A DNA stretch of 64,000 bases from JAKLQR01 sp963753165 (GTDB taxonomy: Bacteria > Nitrospirota > Thermodesulfovibrionia > Thermodesulfovibrionales > SM23-35). The stretch lies in the NCBI GenBank assembly GCA_963753165.1, contig CAVWBP010000014.1, positions 62,001 through 126,000 on the forward strand, written 5' to 3'. How positions within the stretch are numbered: position 1 is the stretch's first letter; each line of letters opens with the position of its first letter. The position numbers and the translations under genes were made by a program. This document shows positions 1 through 7,624 of this stretch, one piece after another. The notes under the pieces are model-generated. The model saw only the letters and a program-made list of their open reading frames with translations, had not been told where the DNA came from and did no database searches.

Positions 1-41
1 TAGTCCAGGAGTGCAAGTTCGCCGATGTGAGAAATTTTCAT
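1..41 (-). CDS. thiL: Probable thiamine-monophosphate kinase, N-terminal 13 codons only
   Basis: A reading frame starts with ATG at position 41 on the minus strand and runs off the window edge. It encodes MKISHIGELALLD. This resembles the usual beginning of ThiL (M-K-hydrophobic-S-x-I-G-E-x-x-hydrophobic-I/L-D), which phosphorylates thiamine monophosphate to the diphosphate. It lies just downstream of lon in the same direction. Only 13 residues are visible, so the call rests on a short N-terminal match and could be coincidental. Confidence 0.4.
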   Translation of the reverse strand, partial: MKISHIGELALLD

Positions 42-90
42 AGCATGATTGGATTGTGCTCGCCCTGAGAACAGCACATGCCCCTTTGCA

Positions 91-118
91 GGAAAGGAAG
101 CCGTAAGGCCTCCCTTTC
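91..118 (-). terminator. Probable Rho-independent terminator after lon
   Basis: Arms at 93-102 and 107-117 form a GC-containing stem with a TTAC loop and one bulge. The arms end in AAA/TTT. The hairpin begins two bases after the lon stop codon. It has no long U-run, so termination may be partial. Confidence 0.45.
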
Positions 119-2536
119 TTATTTTCTTTTCTTCGACGGCCGCTTACTCTGAGAAGGTTTTTTGATTTTGCCCTGATTGCCCTTCTTCAGGGCAACTTTA
201 AGTACATCGTCCATAGTTTCGGCGAAGACAAACTCCATATCCTTCTTGATATATTTCGGAATGTCCTCAAGGTCCTTCCTGTTTCTCTCCGGGATAATGA
301 CTCTGTTGATCCCCATCCTCTTGGCTGCGAGCGTTTTTTCCTTCAGCCCGCCGATCGGGAGAACTCTTCCCCTGAGGGTCACTTCTCCGGTCATCGCAGT
401 GTTTTTGTTCACCGGCCTGCCGGTAAGGGCCGAGGCAATCGCTGTCGCCATGGTAATCCCTGCCGAGGGTCCGTCTTTGGGTGTCGCGCCTGCCGGCACA
501 TGGATATGGAGATCGGTTTTTGAGTATATGTCGTCTTGAATACCGAGGACTTTTGATTTAGACCTCACGTAACTCAGGGCAGCCTGTGCAGACTCCTTCA
601 TAACTTCTCCGAGTTGACCGGTAAGGGTGAGATTCCCTTTGCCCTTCATTGTCGTTGCTTCAACGTAGATGATATCGCCCCCTGTTTCCGTCCACGCAAG
701 TCCGGTAGAGACGCCGATTTCATCTTTCTGCATTTCTTCTTCAGGGAGATATTTGGGAACCCCCAGATATTTATGCAGATTCTGAACACTGGCGATGAAT
801 GTTTTGTCCTGTCCCTCCGCTATCCTTTTCGCTACCTTTCTGCAGAGGTTTGCAATTTCCCGCTCGAGATTTCTCACACCGGCCTCACGGGTATATTGAG
901 AAATAAGGGTAAAAAGGCCCTGGTCGGTAATTTTCAGTACTTTGCTGCTGATGCCATGCTCTTCGAGTTGTTTCGGGATCAGATAGTTCCTGGCAATCCC
1001 CTGTTTTTCTTCTGTGGTATAACCGGAAAGATAAATAATTTCCATGCGGTCTCTCAGGGGACCGGGTATTGTATCAACAAGATTCCCCGTAGTGATAAAC
1101 ATGACCTTCGAGAGATCAAAAGGAACCGCAAGATAATGGTCCGCAAACGAGTTGTTCTGCTCGGGGTCGAGCACTTCGAGAAGGGCTGAAGAAGGGTCTC
1201 CCCTGAAGTCCGTTCCGATCTTGTCGATCTCATCAAGCATGAATACGGGGTTATTTTTCCCGGCTGTTTTGATGCCCTGGATAATCCTCCCGGGCAGCGC
1301 TCCGACATAGGTTCTCCGGTGGCCCCTGATTTCAGCTTCATCTCTTACTCCTCCAAGAGACATACGGACGAATTCCCGTCCGAGAGCCCGCGCTATCGAT
1401 CTGCCGAGAGAGGTCTTGCCAACCCCCGGAGGTCCGATGAAGCAGAGGATCGGGCCTTTCATCTTCTCCTTGAGTTTCCTCACACTAAGATATTCGAGAA
1501 TGCGCTCTTTTACTTTTTCAAGGTCATAGTGATCATCATTCAGGACTTTCTCCGCAGCTTTTATGTCGAGGTTGTCCTTTGTAGATTTGGACCACGGCAA
1601 TTCAACGAGCCAGTCAAGATAGGTCCTTACCGTGCCGGATTCTGCACTGTCGGGGTGCATTTTTTCGAGGCGCTTGAGCTGTTTTTCCGCCTCCTTCATC
1701 ACCTTTTCGGGCATTTTTGCATCTTCTATTTTTTGCTTGAACTCCTTAATCTCCTCCGCCCGTTCGTCAATATCGCCGAGTTCTTTCTGAATCGCCTTGA
1801 GCTGTTCTCTCAAAAAATACTCCCGCTGCGTTTTGTCGATCTCACCTCTCGCTTCAGACTGTATCTTCTGCTGCACCGTAAGGAGCTCGATCTCCCGCAC
1901 CAGTATTTCACTGACCCGTTTCAGTCTCTGCATCGGATCGGAGATCTCAAGTATCTCCTGTGCCTGTTCAGTTTTCAGTCCAAGGTTGGAGGCAACGAGG
2001 TCGGCAAGCCTGCCGGGTTCTTCAATATTTTCGACCACCCCCATGATATCCGGAAGGATTGACTTTCCAAGGGAAACAACTTTTTCGAGTTGTCCCTTCA
2101 CATTCCGGACCTGTGCTTCATCCTCGATTGTGAGTGCTTCGGATTTTTCGTCGGTTATTTTTTCTATCGACGCCTTAAAAAAGGGTTCTGTCTGCTCGAA
2201 ATCGACTGCCCTGGCTTTTGTCAACCCCTGGACGAGTATCTTCACCCTTCCGTCAGGAAGTTTGAGCATTCTCATCACCAGTGCGACCGTACCGATTGAG
2301 AAGAGGTCCTCAGGTGCGGGAGTTTCGATGTTCAGGTCCTTCTGCGTGAGCAGCAATACCATCCTGTTGGACCCGAGGGCATGCTCGATCGCCTTGATCG
2401 ACATCTCTCTTCCGACAAACAGGGGGAGTATCATATAGGGAAATACAACTATATCCCGCACCGGGAGAACGGGCATGCTATCCGGTATCTCTATTTCTTT
2501 TTCGTTCTTCTGTTCAACGTCCATAACGTCAGTCAT
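119..2536 (-). CDS. lon: ATP-dependent protease Lon (LonA type)
   Basis: Lon is the cytosolic AAA+ protease that degrades misfolded and selected regulatory proteins. The 805-residue product has the normal LonA layout. An N-terminal substrate-binding domain (about 20-215, with PVLPVRDIVVFP) is followed by a coiled-coil linker. The AAA+ module has Walker A GPPGVGKT at 368-375 and Walker B FMLDEID near 432. The C-terminal protease domain holds catalytic Ser691 in PKDGPSAG and Lys734 in the GGLKEK loop. The C-terminus ends in a lysine-rich tail. The gene starts 15 bp after galU on the same strand, so the two probably share a transcript. No heat-shock promoter is evident in the short gap. Length and all catalytic residues are normal. 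Confidence 0.97.
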   Translation of the reverse strand: MTDVMDVEQKNEKEIEIPDSMPVLPVRDIVVFPYMILPLFVGREMSIKAIEHALGSNRMVLLLTQKDLNIETPAPEDLFSIGTVALVMRMLKLPDGRVKILVQGLTKARAVDFEQTEPFFKASIEKITDEKSEALTIEDEAQVRNVKGQLEKVVSLGKSILPDIMGVVENIEEPGRLADLVASNLGLKTEQAQEILEISDPMQRLKRVSEILVREIELLTVQQKIQSEARGEIDKTQREYFLREQLKAIQKELGDIDERAEEIKEFKQKIEDAKMPEKVMKEAEKQLKRLEKMHPDSAESGTVRTYLDWLVELPWSKSTKDNLDIKAAEKVLNDDHYDLEKVKERILEYLSVRKLKEKMKGPILCFIGPPGVGKTSLGRSIARALGREFVRMSLGGVRDEAEIRGHRRTYVGALPGRIIQGIKTAGKNNPVFMLDEIDKIGTDFRGDPSSALLEVLDPEQNNSFADHYLAVPFDLSKVMFITTGNLVDTIPGPLRDRMEIIYLSGYTTEEKQGIARNYLIPKQLEEHGISSKVLKITDQGLFTLISQYTREAGVRNLEREIANLCRKVAKRIAEGQDKTFIASVQNLHKYLGVPKYLPEEEMQKDEIGVSTGLAWTETGGDIIYVEATTMKGKGNLTLTGQLGEVMKESAQAALSYVRSKSKVLGIQDDIYSKTDLHIHVPAGATPKDGPSAGITMATAIASALTGRPVNKNTAMTGEVTLRGRVLPIGGLKEKTLAAKRMGINRVIIPERNRKDLEDIPKYIKKDMEFVFAETMDDVLKVALKKGNQGKIKKPSQSKRPSKKRK

Positions 2537-2551
2537 TGTAACTCCTCTATT

Positions 2552-3433
2552 CTAATGTTTTAAGCGCTCTGCAACGGCAATGATATATTCCTTCAGAGGG
2601 CCGGATACTTCTGAATTTTTAAGCCCAAGATCCACAGTCGCTTTCAGATATCCGACTTTGTCTCCTGCATCATACCTCTTCCCGGTGAAAAGATATCCGT
2701 AGAGGGCACGGTGTTTCAGGAGGCCGGCGAGTGCGTCGGTCAATTGTATTTCACCGCCCTTGCCCGGGGCGAGATTCTCAAGGATTTCAAATATGTCCGG
2801 GGTAAGAATGTAACGTCCGATAATGGCCATGTCCGAAGGGGCGCTTTCCGGAGACGGCTTTTCCACAAGGTCGTGTATCCTGTAGACGTTTTCTTTTTCC
2901 CGTGTTCCGGCGATCACCCCGTATCTGCTTATGTCAGACATGGGAACTTTTTCAATGGCAAGAACAGGAGACTTGCATTCCCTGTACAAACGGATCATGT
3001 CCTTCAGCAGGGTATCGTCCGGATCGATGATATCATCGCTGAGGAGGACAGCAACAGGTTCATCCTTGATAAACGGCCTTGCCCGGGAAATAGCATGTCC
3101 GAGCCCCAGGGCTTCTCTCTGTCTGATATATGCGAAGTTCAGGTGACTCAACCGGTTTATCTCGTCCAGAAGCTTCTTTTTACCCGACTTCTTCAGGCTC
3201 TCTTCAAGTTTGAACGCCGCATCGAAATGGTCCTCTATCGCACGTTTGTGTTTTCCGGTAATGACGATGAACTCTTCTATGCCGCAGGCTTGTGCCTCTT
3301 CAACCGCATACTGAATCATCGGCTTGTCAACAATCGGCAGCATCTCTTTCGGGGACGCTTTGGTAGCCGGAAGGAACCTTGTGCCAAGCCCTCCGGCGGG
3401 CAAAATCGCTTTTCTTACAACCTTTTCTTTCAC
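2552..3433 (-). CDS. galU: UTP--glucose-1-phosphate uridylyltransferase
   Basis: GalU makes UDP-glucose from UTP and glucose-1-phosphate, the activated sugar used for polysaccharide and galactose metabolism. The 293-residue protein carries the nucleotidyltransferase signature GLGTRFLPATKASPKEMLP near residue 15. It also has the family blocks YIRQREALGLGHA, LLSDDIID and VEKPSPESAPS. The frame opens with GTG at 3433; the codons upstream hold no Shine-Dalgarno sequence. A good -35/-10 pair ends only about 8 bp before this GTG, so the mRNA may be leaderless or nearly so. UDP-glucose would feed the polysaccharide locus at the far end of the window, although the link is only functional. Confidence 0.95.
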   Translation of the reverse strand: MKEKVVRKAILPAGGLGTRFLPATKASPKEMLPIVDKPMIQYAVEEAQACGIEEFIVITGKHKRAIEDHFDAAFKLEESLKKSGKKKLLDEINRLSHLNFAYIRQREALGLGHAISRARPFIKDEPVAVLLSDDIIDPDDTLLKDMIRLYRECKSPVLAIEKVPMSDISRYGVIAGTREKENVYRIHDLVEKPSPESAPSDMAIIGRYILTPDIFEILENLAPGKGGEIQLTDALAGLLKHRALYGYLFTGKRYDAGDKVGYLKATVDLGLKNSEVSGPLKEYIIAVAERLKH

Positions 3434-3441
3434 TATACTTA

Positions 3442-3470
3442 ATATTACCTGAAGGCAGGTGAGAATTCAA
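3442..3470 (-). promoter_or_regulatory. Sigma70-type promoter for galU-lon
   Basis: On the minus strand TTGAAT (3465-3470) and TAATAT (3442-3447) are separated by 17 bp. The expected start of transcription lies at about 3435, next to the GTG codon of galU at 3433. This would give an mRNA with almost no leader. Confidence 0.55.
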
Positions 3471-3493
3471 GAAACGCGGCCGCTATATTTGCC

Positions 3494-3523
3494 TTGACAA
3501 CCACTCTCAGCAATACTTATTTT
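3494..3523 (+). promoter_or_regulatory. Candidate promoter for the cytochrome gene
   Basis: A perfect TTGACA (3494-3499) is followed after 18 bp by TATTTT (3518-3523). The -10 match is mediocre. It faces the cytochrome gene 158 bp downstream and lies back-to-back with the galU promoter. Confidence 0.35.
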
Positions 3524-3681
3524 ACAATCATACGCTGAATATTTTTCCGTATCGGGAAATACTTCCGGCGCCGGATAAGTTCTCGTGAAAAAGGCCGCCC
3601 GGCCGGGATTTTACCATAGCATAGAGTTTCTTTCTGTTCACCGGCGGCGCTGAGAAGGATCATGAAAGGAGGTGAGAAGTA

Positions 3682-4107
3682 ATGAAAAAGATGACGGTTC
3701 TTTTGACTCTGTTTGTTGCACTCGTCTTTGTGGGCAGTGCGTTTGCAGTCATGCCGGGCAAGACGGTTGAATATGCAGGAGGCGATGCAGGGAAGGTTAT
3801 TTTTAACGGAGATACTCATGGCCCGAAACAGGGCATGAAATGTGCCGATTGCCATCCCAAGCCTTTCGGTATGAAACAAGGCTCGTTCAAGATGACAAAA
3901 GAAGACCATGGCAAAGCGGAGTATTGCGGCAAGTGTCATGACGGCCAAAAAGCATTCTCGCAGTCAACGGAAGCAGACTGCGGAAAATGCCATATGAAGG
4001 CTGAAGAAAAGAAAGCAGATGAGATGAAACCTGAAGCTGCGAAACCCGAAGAAGTCACACCTGAAAAAATGAAGCCGGAGGAAGCAGCGCCTGAAGAGAA
4101 GAAATAG
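3682..4107 (+). CDS. Periplasmic triheme c7/c3-type cytochrome with a charged C-terminal tail
   Basis: This small exported multiheme cytochrome probably carries electrons in the periplasm. The 141-residue product begins with a clear signal peptide (MKKMTVLLTLFVALVFVGSAFA). It has three CXXCH heme-binding motifs (CADCH, CGKCH, CGKCH) and extra His residues (GDTHG, KEDHG) that could act as distal ligands, as in cytochrome c7 proteins. The last 35 residues are a low-complexity run of Met-Lys-Pro-Glu-Glu-Ala repeats after the third heme, which ordinary c7 proteins lack. An excellent ribosome-binding site (AAAGGAGGTGA, 3665-3675) precedes the ATG. It is monocistronic, with its own promoter candidate and a strong terminator. 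Its redox partner is unknown. Confidence 0.85.
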   Translation: MKKMTVLLTLFVALVFVGSAFAVMPGKTVEYAGGDAGKVIFNGDTHGPKQGMKCADCHPKPFGMKQGSFKMTKEDHGKAEYCGKCHDGQKAFSQSTEADCGKCHMKAEEKKADEMKPEAAKPEEVTPEKMKPEEAAPEEKK

Positions 4108-4119
4108 CGTTTGAAAAAC

Positions 4120-4155
4120 AAAAGGGGTGCGGATTATCAAATCCGCACCCCTTTT
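4120..4155. terminator. Strong bidirectional terminator between the cytochrome gene and ilvE
   Basis: A perfect 16-bp inverted repeat (4120-4135 and 4140-4155) with a 4-nt ATCA loop has an A-run on its left arm and a T-run on its right arm. It can therefore terminate the cytochrome transcript and the convergent ilvE transcript. Confidence 0.9.
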
Positions 4156-4165
4156 CAGTGTTCGT

Positions 4166-5083
4166 CTATTTCACCAATGTCAACCAGGATTTATACTTCT
4201 TGTTCTTGCCCTTGACAATGTCAAAAAATACTGATTGCAGTTTCCTGGTCATCCTGCCGGGTTTCCCCTGCCCGATCACTCTTCCGTCGAGTTCCCGTAT
4301 GGGAGTGACTTCTGCGGCAGTACCGGTGAAGAATGCCTCATCAGCGATATACAGTTCATCACGGGTGAACCTTTCTTCCCTAACATCTATTCCTTCATCC
4401 TTCGCGATCTCCATGATGCTGTCTCTCGTGATACCTTCGAGTATGGAGGTAAGCGGGGTGGTCTTTAACACGCCGTTCCGTACGATAAAAACATTTTCGC
4501 CACTCCCTTCAGAAACATACCCTTCGGTATCGAGCAGGAGCGCTTCGTCATACCCGCATGCTATAGCCTCTTTTTTGGCAAGCTGCGAATTCACATAGTA
4601 CCCGCAGACCTTGCCCCGTGTCATGTTTGCATTGACATGATTTCTGATGAACGACGAAGTTTTGACCTTTATTCCGTTTTTCAGTCCTTCGTCGCCGAGA
4701 TACGCACCCCACGACCAGACGGCAATAGAGACGCTTACCGGGTTGCCCTTTGGATACAACCCCATTGCGCCATACCCGATATAAACGAGGGGCCTGATAT
4801 AACACTCCTTCATCCGGTTTGCCTGTATGGTTTTCATGATCGCATCCCGAATTTCACGCTCCGTATAGGGGATGTCCATGAGAAAGATGCGGGCAGAATT
4901 GAAAAGCCGTGCTACATGTTCATCGAGCCGGTATATTGCAGGTCCTTGCCGGGTCTCGTAACAGCGGATTCCCTCAAACATCCCGAGTCCGTAATGAAGG
5001 GTATGGGTTAAGACATGGACTGTCGCCTGGTCCCAGTCTACCAGCTTTCCGTCCATCCATATCTTTGCCGTTTTCGCTATCAT
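4166..5083 (-). CDS. ilvE: Branched-chain amino acid aminotransferase
   Basis: This PLP-dependent class IV aminotransferase catalyses the last step of leucine, isoleucine and valine synthesis, using glutamate as amino donor. The 305-residue protein has the N-terminal block WMDGKLVDWDQATVHVLTH and the phosphate-binding and specificity region GYVSEGSGENVFIV. Lys158 in TRGK aligns with the PLP lysine of E. coli IlvE. The motif GTAAEVTPI is the family signature near the C-terminus. It is followed by the shared terminator and lies 52 bp downstream of argS. Length and motifs are typical. Confidence 0.95.
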   Translation of the reverse strand: MIAKTAKIWMDGKLVDWDQATVHVLTHTLHYGLGMFEGIRCYETRQGPAIYRLDEHVARLFNSARIFLMDIPYTEREIRDAIMKTIQANRMKECYIRPLVYIGYGAMGLYPKGNPVSVSIAVWSWGAYLGDEGLKNGIKVKTSSFIRNHVNANMTRGKVCGYYVNSQLAKKEAIACGYDEALLLDTEGYVSEGSGENVFIVRNGVLKTTPLTSILEGITRDSIMEIAKDEGIDVREERFTRDELYIADEAFFTGTAAEVTPIRELDGRVIGQGKPGRMTRKLQSVFFDIVKGKNKKYKSWLTLVK

Positions 5084-5135
5084 AAGGATTTATTTATAGC
5101 AGCATTTTAGCGTCAAAGTCAATCAGATTCGTTGG

Positions 5136-6782
5136 TTACATCTTTTCCGGGGCTTTCATGCCAAGGATTTCGAGACCTTCACGGAGCACAATGCTCACCG
5201 CGTCACAGAGTGCGAGCCTTGCGGCAGTGAGCGGGATGTCTTCAGTAACAATCCGGTGCTTGTTATAGTAAGGGTGGAAAATACCGGCGAGCTCCTGGAT
5301 ATAGAAGGTGATCCTGTGCGGCTCATGTGCTGACACCGCGCCTTCGAATACCATCGGATAGAGGAGCAGTTTTTTCATGATCCTGATTTCTTCCGGCTGC
5401 GAGAGAAGTTCAAGCTTTGCATCCGGAAAGTTTTCAACAGCAATGCCCTGGTCCCGTGCGTGGACAAAGATGCTGTTTATCCGCGCGTGCGCATACTGAA
5501 CATAGAAAACAGGATTTTCTGCGGATTGGGCCTTCGCCGCTTCGAGATCGAATTCGAGCTGGCTGTCGGGCCTTCGGGTAAGGAAAATGAATTTCGTGGT
5601 ATCAGCCCCTACTTCATCGATGACTTCCCGCAGCGTGACAAACTCTCCGGCTCTCTTGGACATCTGGACGGGTTTCCCTCCCCTGAGCAGGGTCACCATC
5701 TGTACGAGCAGTACTTTCAGCTTTTCCTTGGGATGACCGAGCGCTTCGATGACCGCATGAATCCGCGGTATATATCCATGGTGGTCTGCACCCCAGATGT
5801 CGATAAGTTCATCAAACCTTTTTTCAAGTTTTTCCCTGTGATATGCGATATCAGAGGTAAAATAGGTATACTCGCCATCCTGCTTGATGATCACCCTGTC
5901 CTTTTCATCTCCGAAGGCGGTCGCTTTAAACCAGATCGCGCCATCCTGCTCATAGAGAAATCCTTTTTCATTGAGTTCTGCAATGGATTTCTCCACGACT
6001 CCTTCAGTGAATAATTCTCTTTCACTCTGCCAGGTATCAAACGATATCCCGAAATCCCGCAGGTCGTCTTTAATTCCCTGGAGGATCTTCTCATATGCAT
6101 ATCCGGTAAAAAATTCTTCCGCGCTCGAAAAACTTGCCTGGAGAAAGGCTTTGCCGTGAATCCTGACTATCTCCTGCGCAATGTTCTCTATGTACCCGCC
6201 TTTATATCCTTCTTCAGGAAAAGGGTATTCTGCTCCCAGCTGCTGCTGGTACCGCGCAAATACAGAAAGACCGAGGAGCTTTACCTGCCTGCCGGCATCA
6301 TTCACATAGTATTCGCGCTCAACCCGGTATCCCGCTGCCCTGAGGAGGTTGGCAAGCGCCTCTCCTGTCGCGCCACCCCTTCCGTGTCCGAGGTGCAGAG
6401 GACCTGTGGGATTGGCGCTGATAAATTCAACCTGGACCTTTTTCCCTTTCCCTATATCTTCTCTCAGGAATTTTTTCCCCTGCTTAAGTAGTTGCCTGAT
6501 CTCTGAAGCGATATATTCTTTCGAGAAGGTAAAGTTGATAAACCCCGGGCCTGCTACTTCGATCTTTTCAAACAGGGACTTATCGTGTATTGAGCCCACG
6601 AGTTCTTCAGCGATTTTCCTCGGCGGCTTTTTGAGGATCCCTGCGAGGGTTAAAGCCGTGGTTGCTGAAAGATCACCAAACTGTTCGTTGCGCGGCATCT
6701 CTATCTCAACAGGGGGCAACACATCGACCCCGAGTGACTTTGCCGCATCTTCTATGATCTTTGCGACTACTTTCTTTCTCAT
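5136..6782 (-). CDS. argS: Arginyl-tRNA synthetase
   Basis: ArgS charges tRNA-Arg with arginine. The 548-residue class I synthetase contains the HIGH-type motif HLGH at 130-133 within ISANPTGPLHLGHGRG. It has an MSKR loop (374-377) in the KMSKS position and the C-terminal anticodon-binding DALR domain (from about 430, with VQYAHARINSIF). The N-terminal Add-1 domain, which contacts the D-loop, spans residues 1-90. It is probably transcribed from the short region upstream at about 6783-6917, and ilvE follows. Nothing is missing. Confidence 0.96.
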   Translation of the reverse strand: MRKKVVAKIIEDAAKSLGVDVLPPVEIEMPRNEQFGDLSATTALTLAGILKKPPRKIAEELVGSIHDKSLFEKIEVAGPGFINFTFSKEYIASEIRQLLKQGKKFLREDIGKGKKVQVEFISANPTGPLHLGHGRGGATGEALANLLRAAGYRVEREYYVNDAGRQVKLLGLSVFARYQQQLGAEYPFPEEGYKGGYIENIAQEIVRIHGKAFLQASFSSAEEFFTGYAYEKILQGIKDDLRDFGISFDTWQSERELFTEGVVEKSIAELNEKGFLYEQDGAIWFKATAFGDEKDRVIIKQDGEYTYFTSDIAYHREKLEKRFDELIDIWGADHHGYIPRIHAVIEALGHPKEKLKVLLVQMVTLLRGGKPVQMSKRAGEFVTLREVIDEVGADTTKFIFLTRRPDSQLEFDLEAAKAQSAENPVFYVQYAHARINSIFVHARDQGIAVENFPDAKLELLSQPEEIRIMKKLLLYPMVFEGAVSAHEPHRITFYIQELAGIFHPYYNKHRIVTEDIPLTAARLALCDAVSIVLREGLEILGMKAPEKM

Positions 6783-6917
6783 GAATTTAAAGTTTAAACA
6801 GCGCCGGAAGTGAATGTCAACAAAACGGGAAGGCCTTGATTTCGATTCGGGAATTGAGCCTCATCCCTTTCGGTTTTCACAAGTTGAGATATTGCTGAAT
6901 CCTGGGGAAATGACTAT

Positions 6918-7304
6918 CTAATTCCGGCGCCTGGAATATTTTATCTTCTTCAATCCGGTAATCCAGGAAAGAAGAACACTGACAATGCTGATAATCACGG
7001 CACCTTTGAATGCAGGCCAGAACCCGGGGATATGAAGCCCGAGATCCAGCGGGCCAGAAAATTTGGCGGTAAGAAGGAGCATAAGGGTATTAATGATGAG
7101 GGTAAAGAGTCCGAGGGAAAGGACGATGAGAGGTAAGGTGAAGAGGGTAATAATCGGCTTGATGAATGAATTCACGACGCCGAAGACAGCGCCGATTACG
7201 ATCATTTTCCACCACTCTCCGGTAAAGGAGATGTCGTTCACAAACCTGACTGCGGCTGCGATGGACAGTGCATTGATCATGATCTGGAGGATTAAATATG
7301 TCAT
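6918..7304 (-). CDS. Phage-holin family IV-like membrane protein (YvlD type)
   Basis: This 128-residue integral membrane protein has four predicted transmembrane segments (about 5-25, 32-55, 60-80 and 97-118). It carries the family pattern VNSFIKPIITLFTLPL followed by a Leu-rich helix and the GPLDLGLHIPGFWPAF loop. It belongs to the PF04020 group, widespread in chromosomes and unrelated to lysis in most hosts. Its role is not established; Bacillus YvlD has been linked to envelope stress. It is a single gene between argS and the divergent nadE and ends with a basic tail (KKIKYSRRRN). Confidence 0.8.
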   Translation of the reverse strand: MTYLILQIMINALSIAAAVRFVNDISFTGEWWKMIVIGAVFGVVNSFIKPIITLFTLPLIVLSLGLFTLIINTLMLLLTAKFSGPLDLGLHIPGFWPAFKGAVIISIVSVLLSWITGLKKIKYSRRRN

Positions 7305-7373
7305 ACTTTCCGCATCCTGTCGAATACCTTATCCTTACTCGTACTCTAAATTTTTCACGGCGCCATGTCAAGT

Positions 7374-7402
7374 TTGTTGAAACATTTATCTAATGCTATA
7401 AT
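7374..7402 (+). promoter_or_regulatory. Strong sigma70-type promoter upstream of nadE
   Basis: TTGTTG (7374-7379) and a perfect TATAAT (7397-7402) are spaced by exactly 17 bp. Transcription would start near 7409. This gives nadE a leader of roughly 215 nt that contains the palindromic repeat at 7479-7587. Confidence 0.6.
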
Positions 7403-7478
7403 AGGCGAAATTATGGACCGTTTTCATAGATTTATGTTATTAATCTTTAAATATCTTAAAAGTTGTTTACGATCCTTT

Positions 7479-7587
7479 CTGTCATTCCCCGACTCGATCG
7501 GGGAATCCAGGATCAAAAGTTTTTGGAAAAAGAACTGGATTAGGAGCCGTCCGTACTTGATACGGGAGTCAAGCCGGATAATGACAA
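7479..7587. repeat. REP/MITE-like imperfect palindrome in the nadE leader
   Basis: The 109-bp segment starts with TGTCATTCCCC and ends with GGATAATGACA, which are inverted relative to each other. A second inverted pair lies inside it (AATCCAG at 7504-7510 and CTGGATT at 7535-7541). Its left end also holds a short GATCGGGG-type stem (CCCCGACTCGATCGGGG). This is the layout of the short dispersed palindromic repeats found in many proteobacterial and Nitrospirota genomes. A shorter relative lies at 44131-44153. It encodes no protein. Confidence 0.6.
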
Positions 7588-7624
7588 CCATTGAAAAAGA
7601 GTTCGTTTTGAATTGGAGTATCCG

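Noticed and set aside
1319..2062. Long open frame antisense to lon
   Set aside because: It is a shadow of a conserved gene, with no ribosome-binding site or recognisable product. The lon frame has all catalytic motifs.
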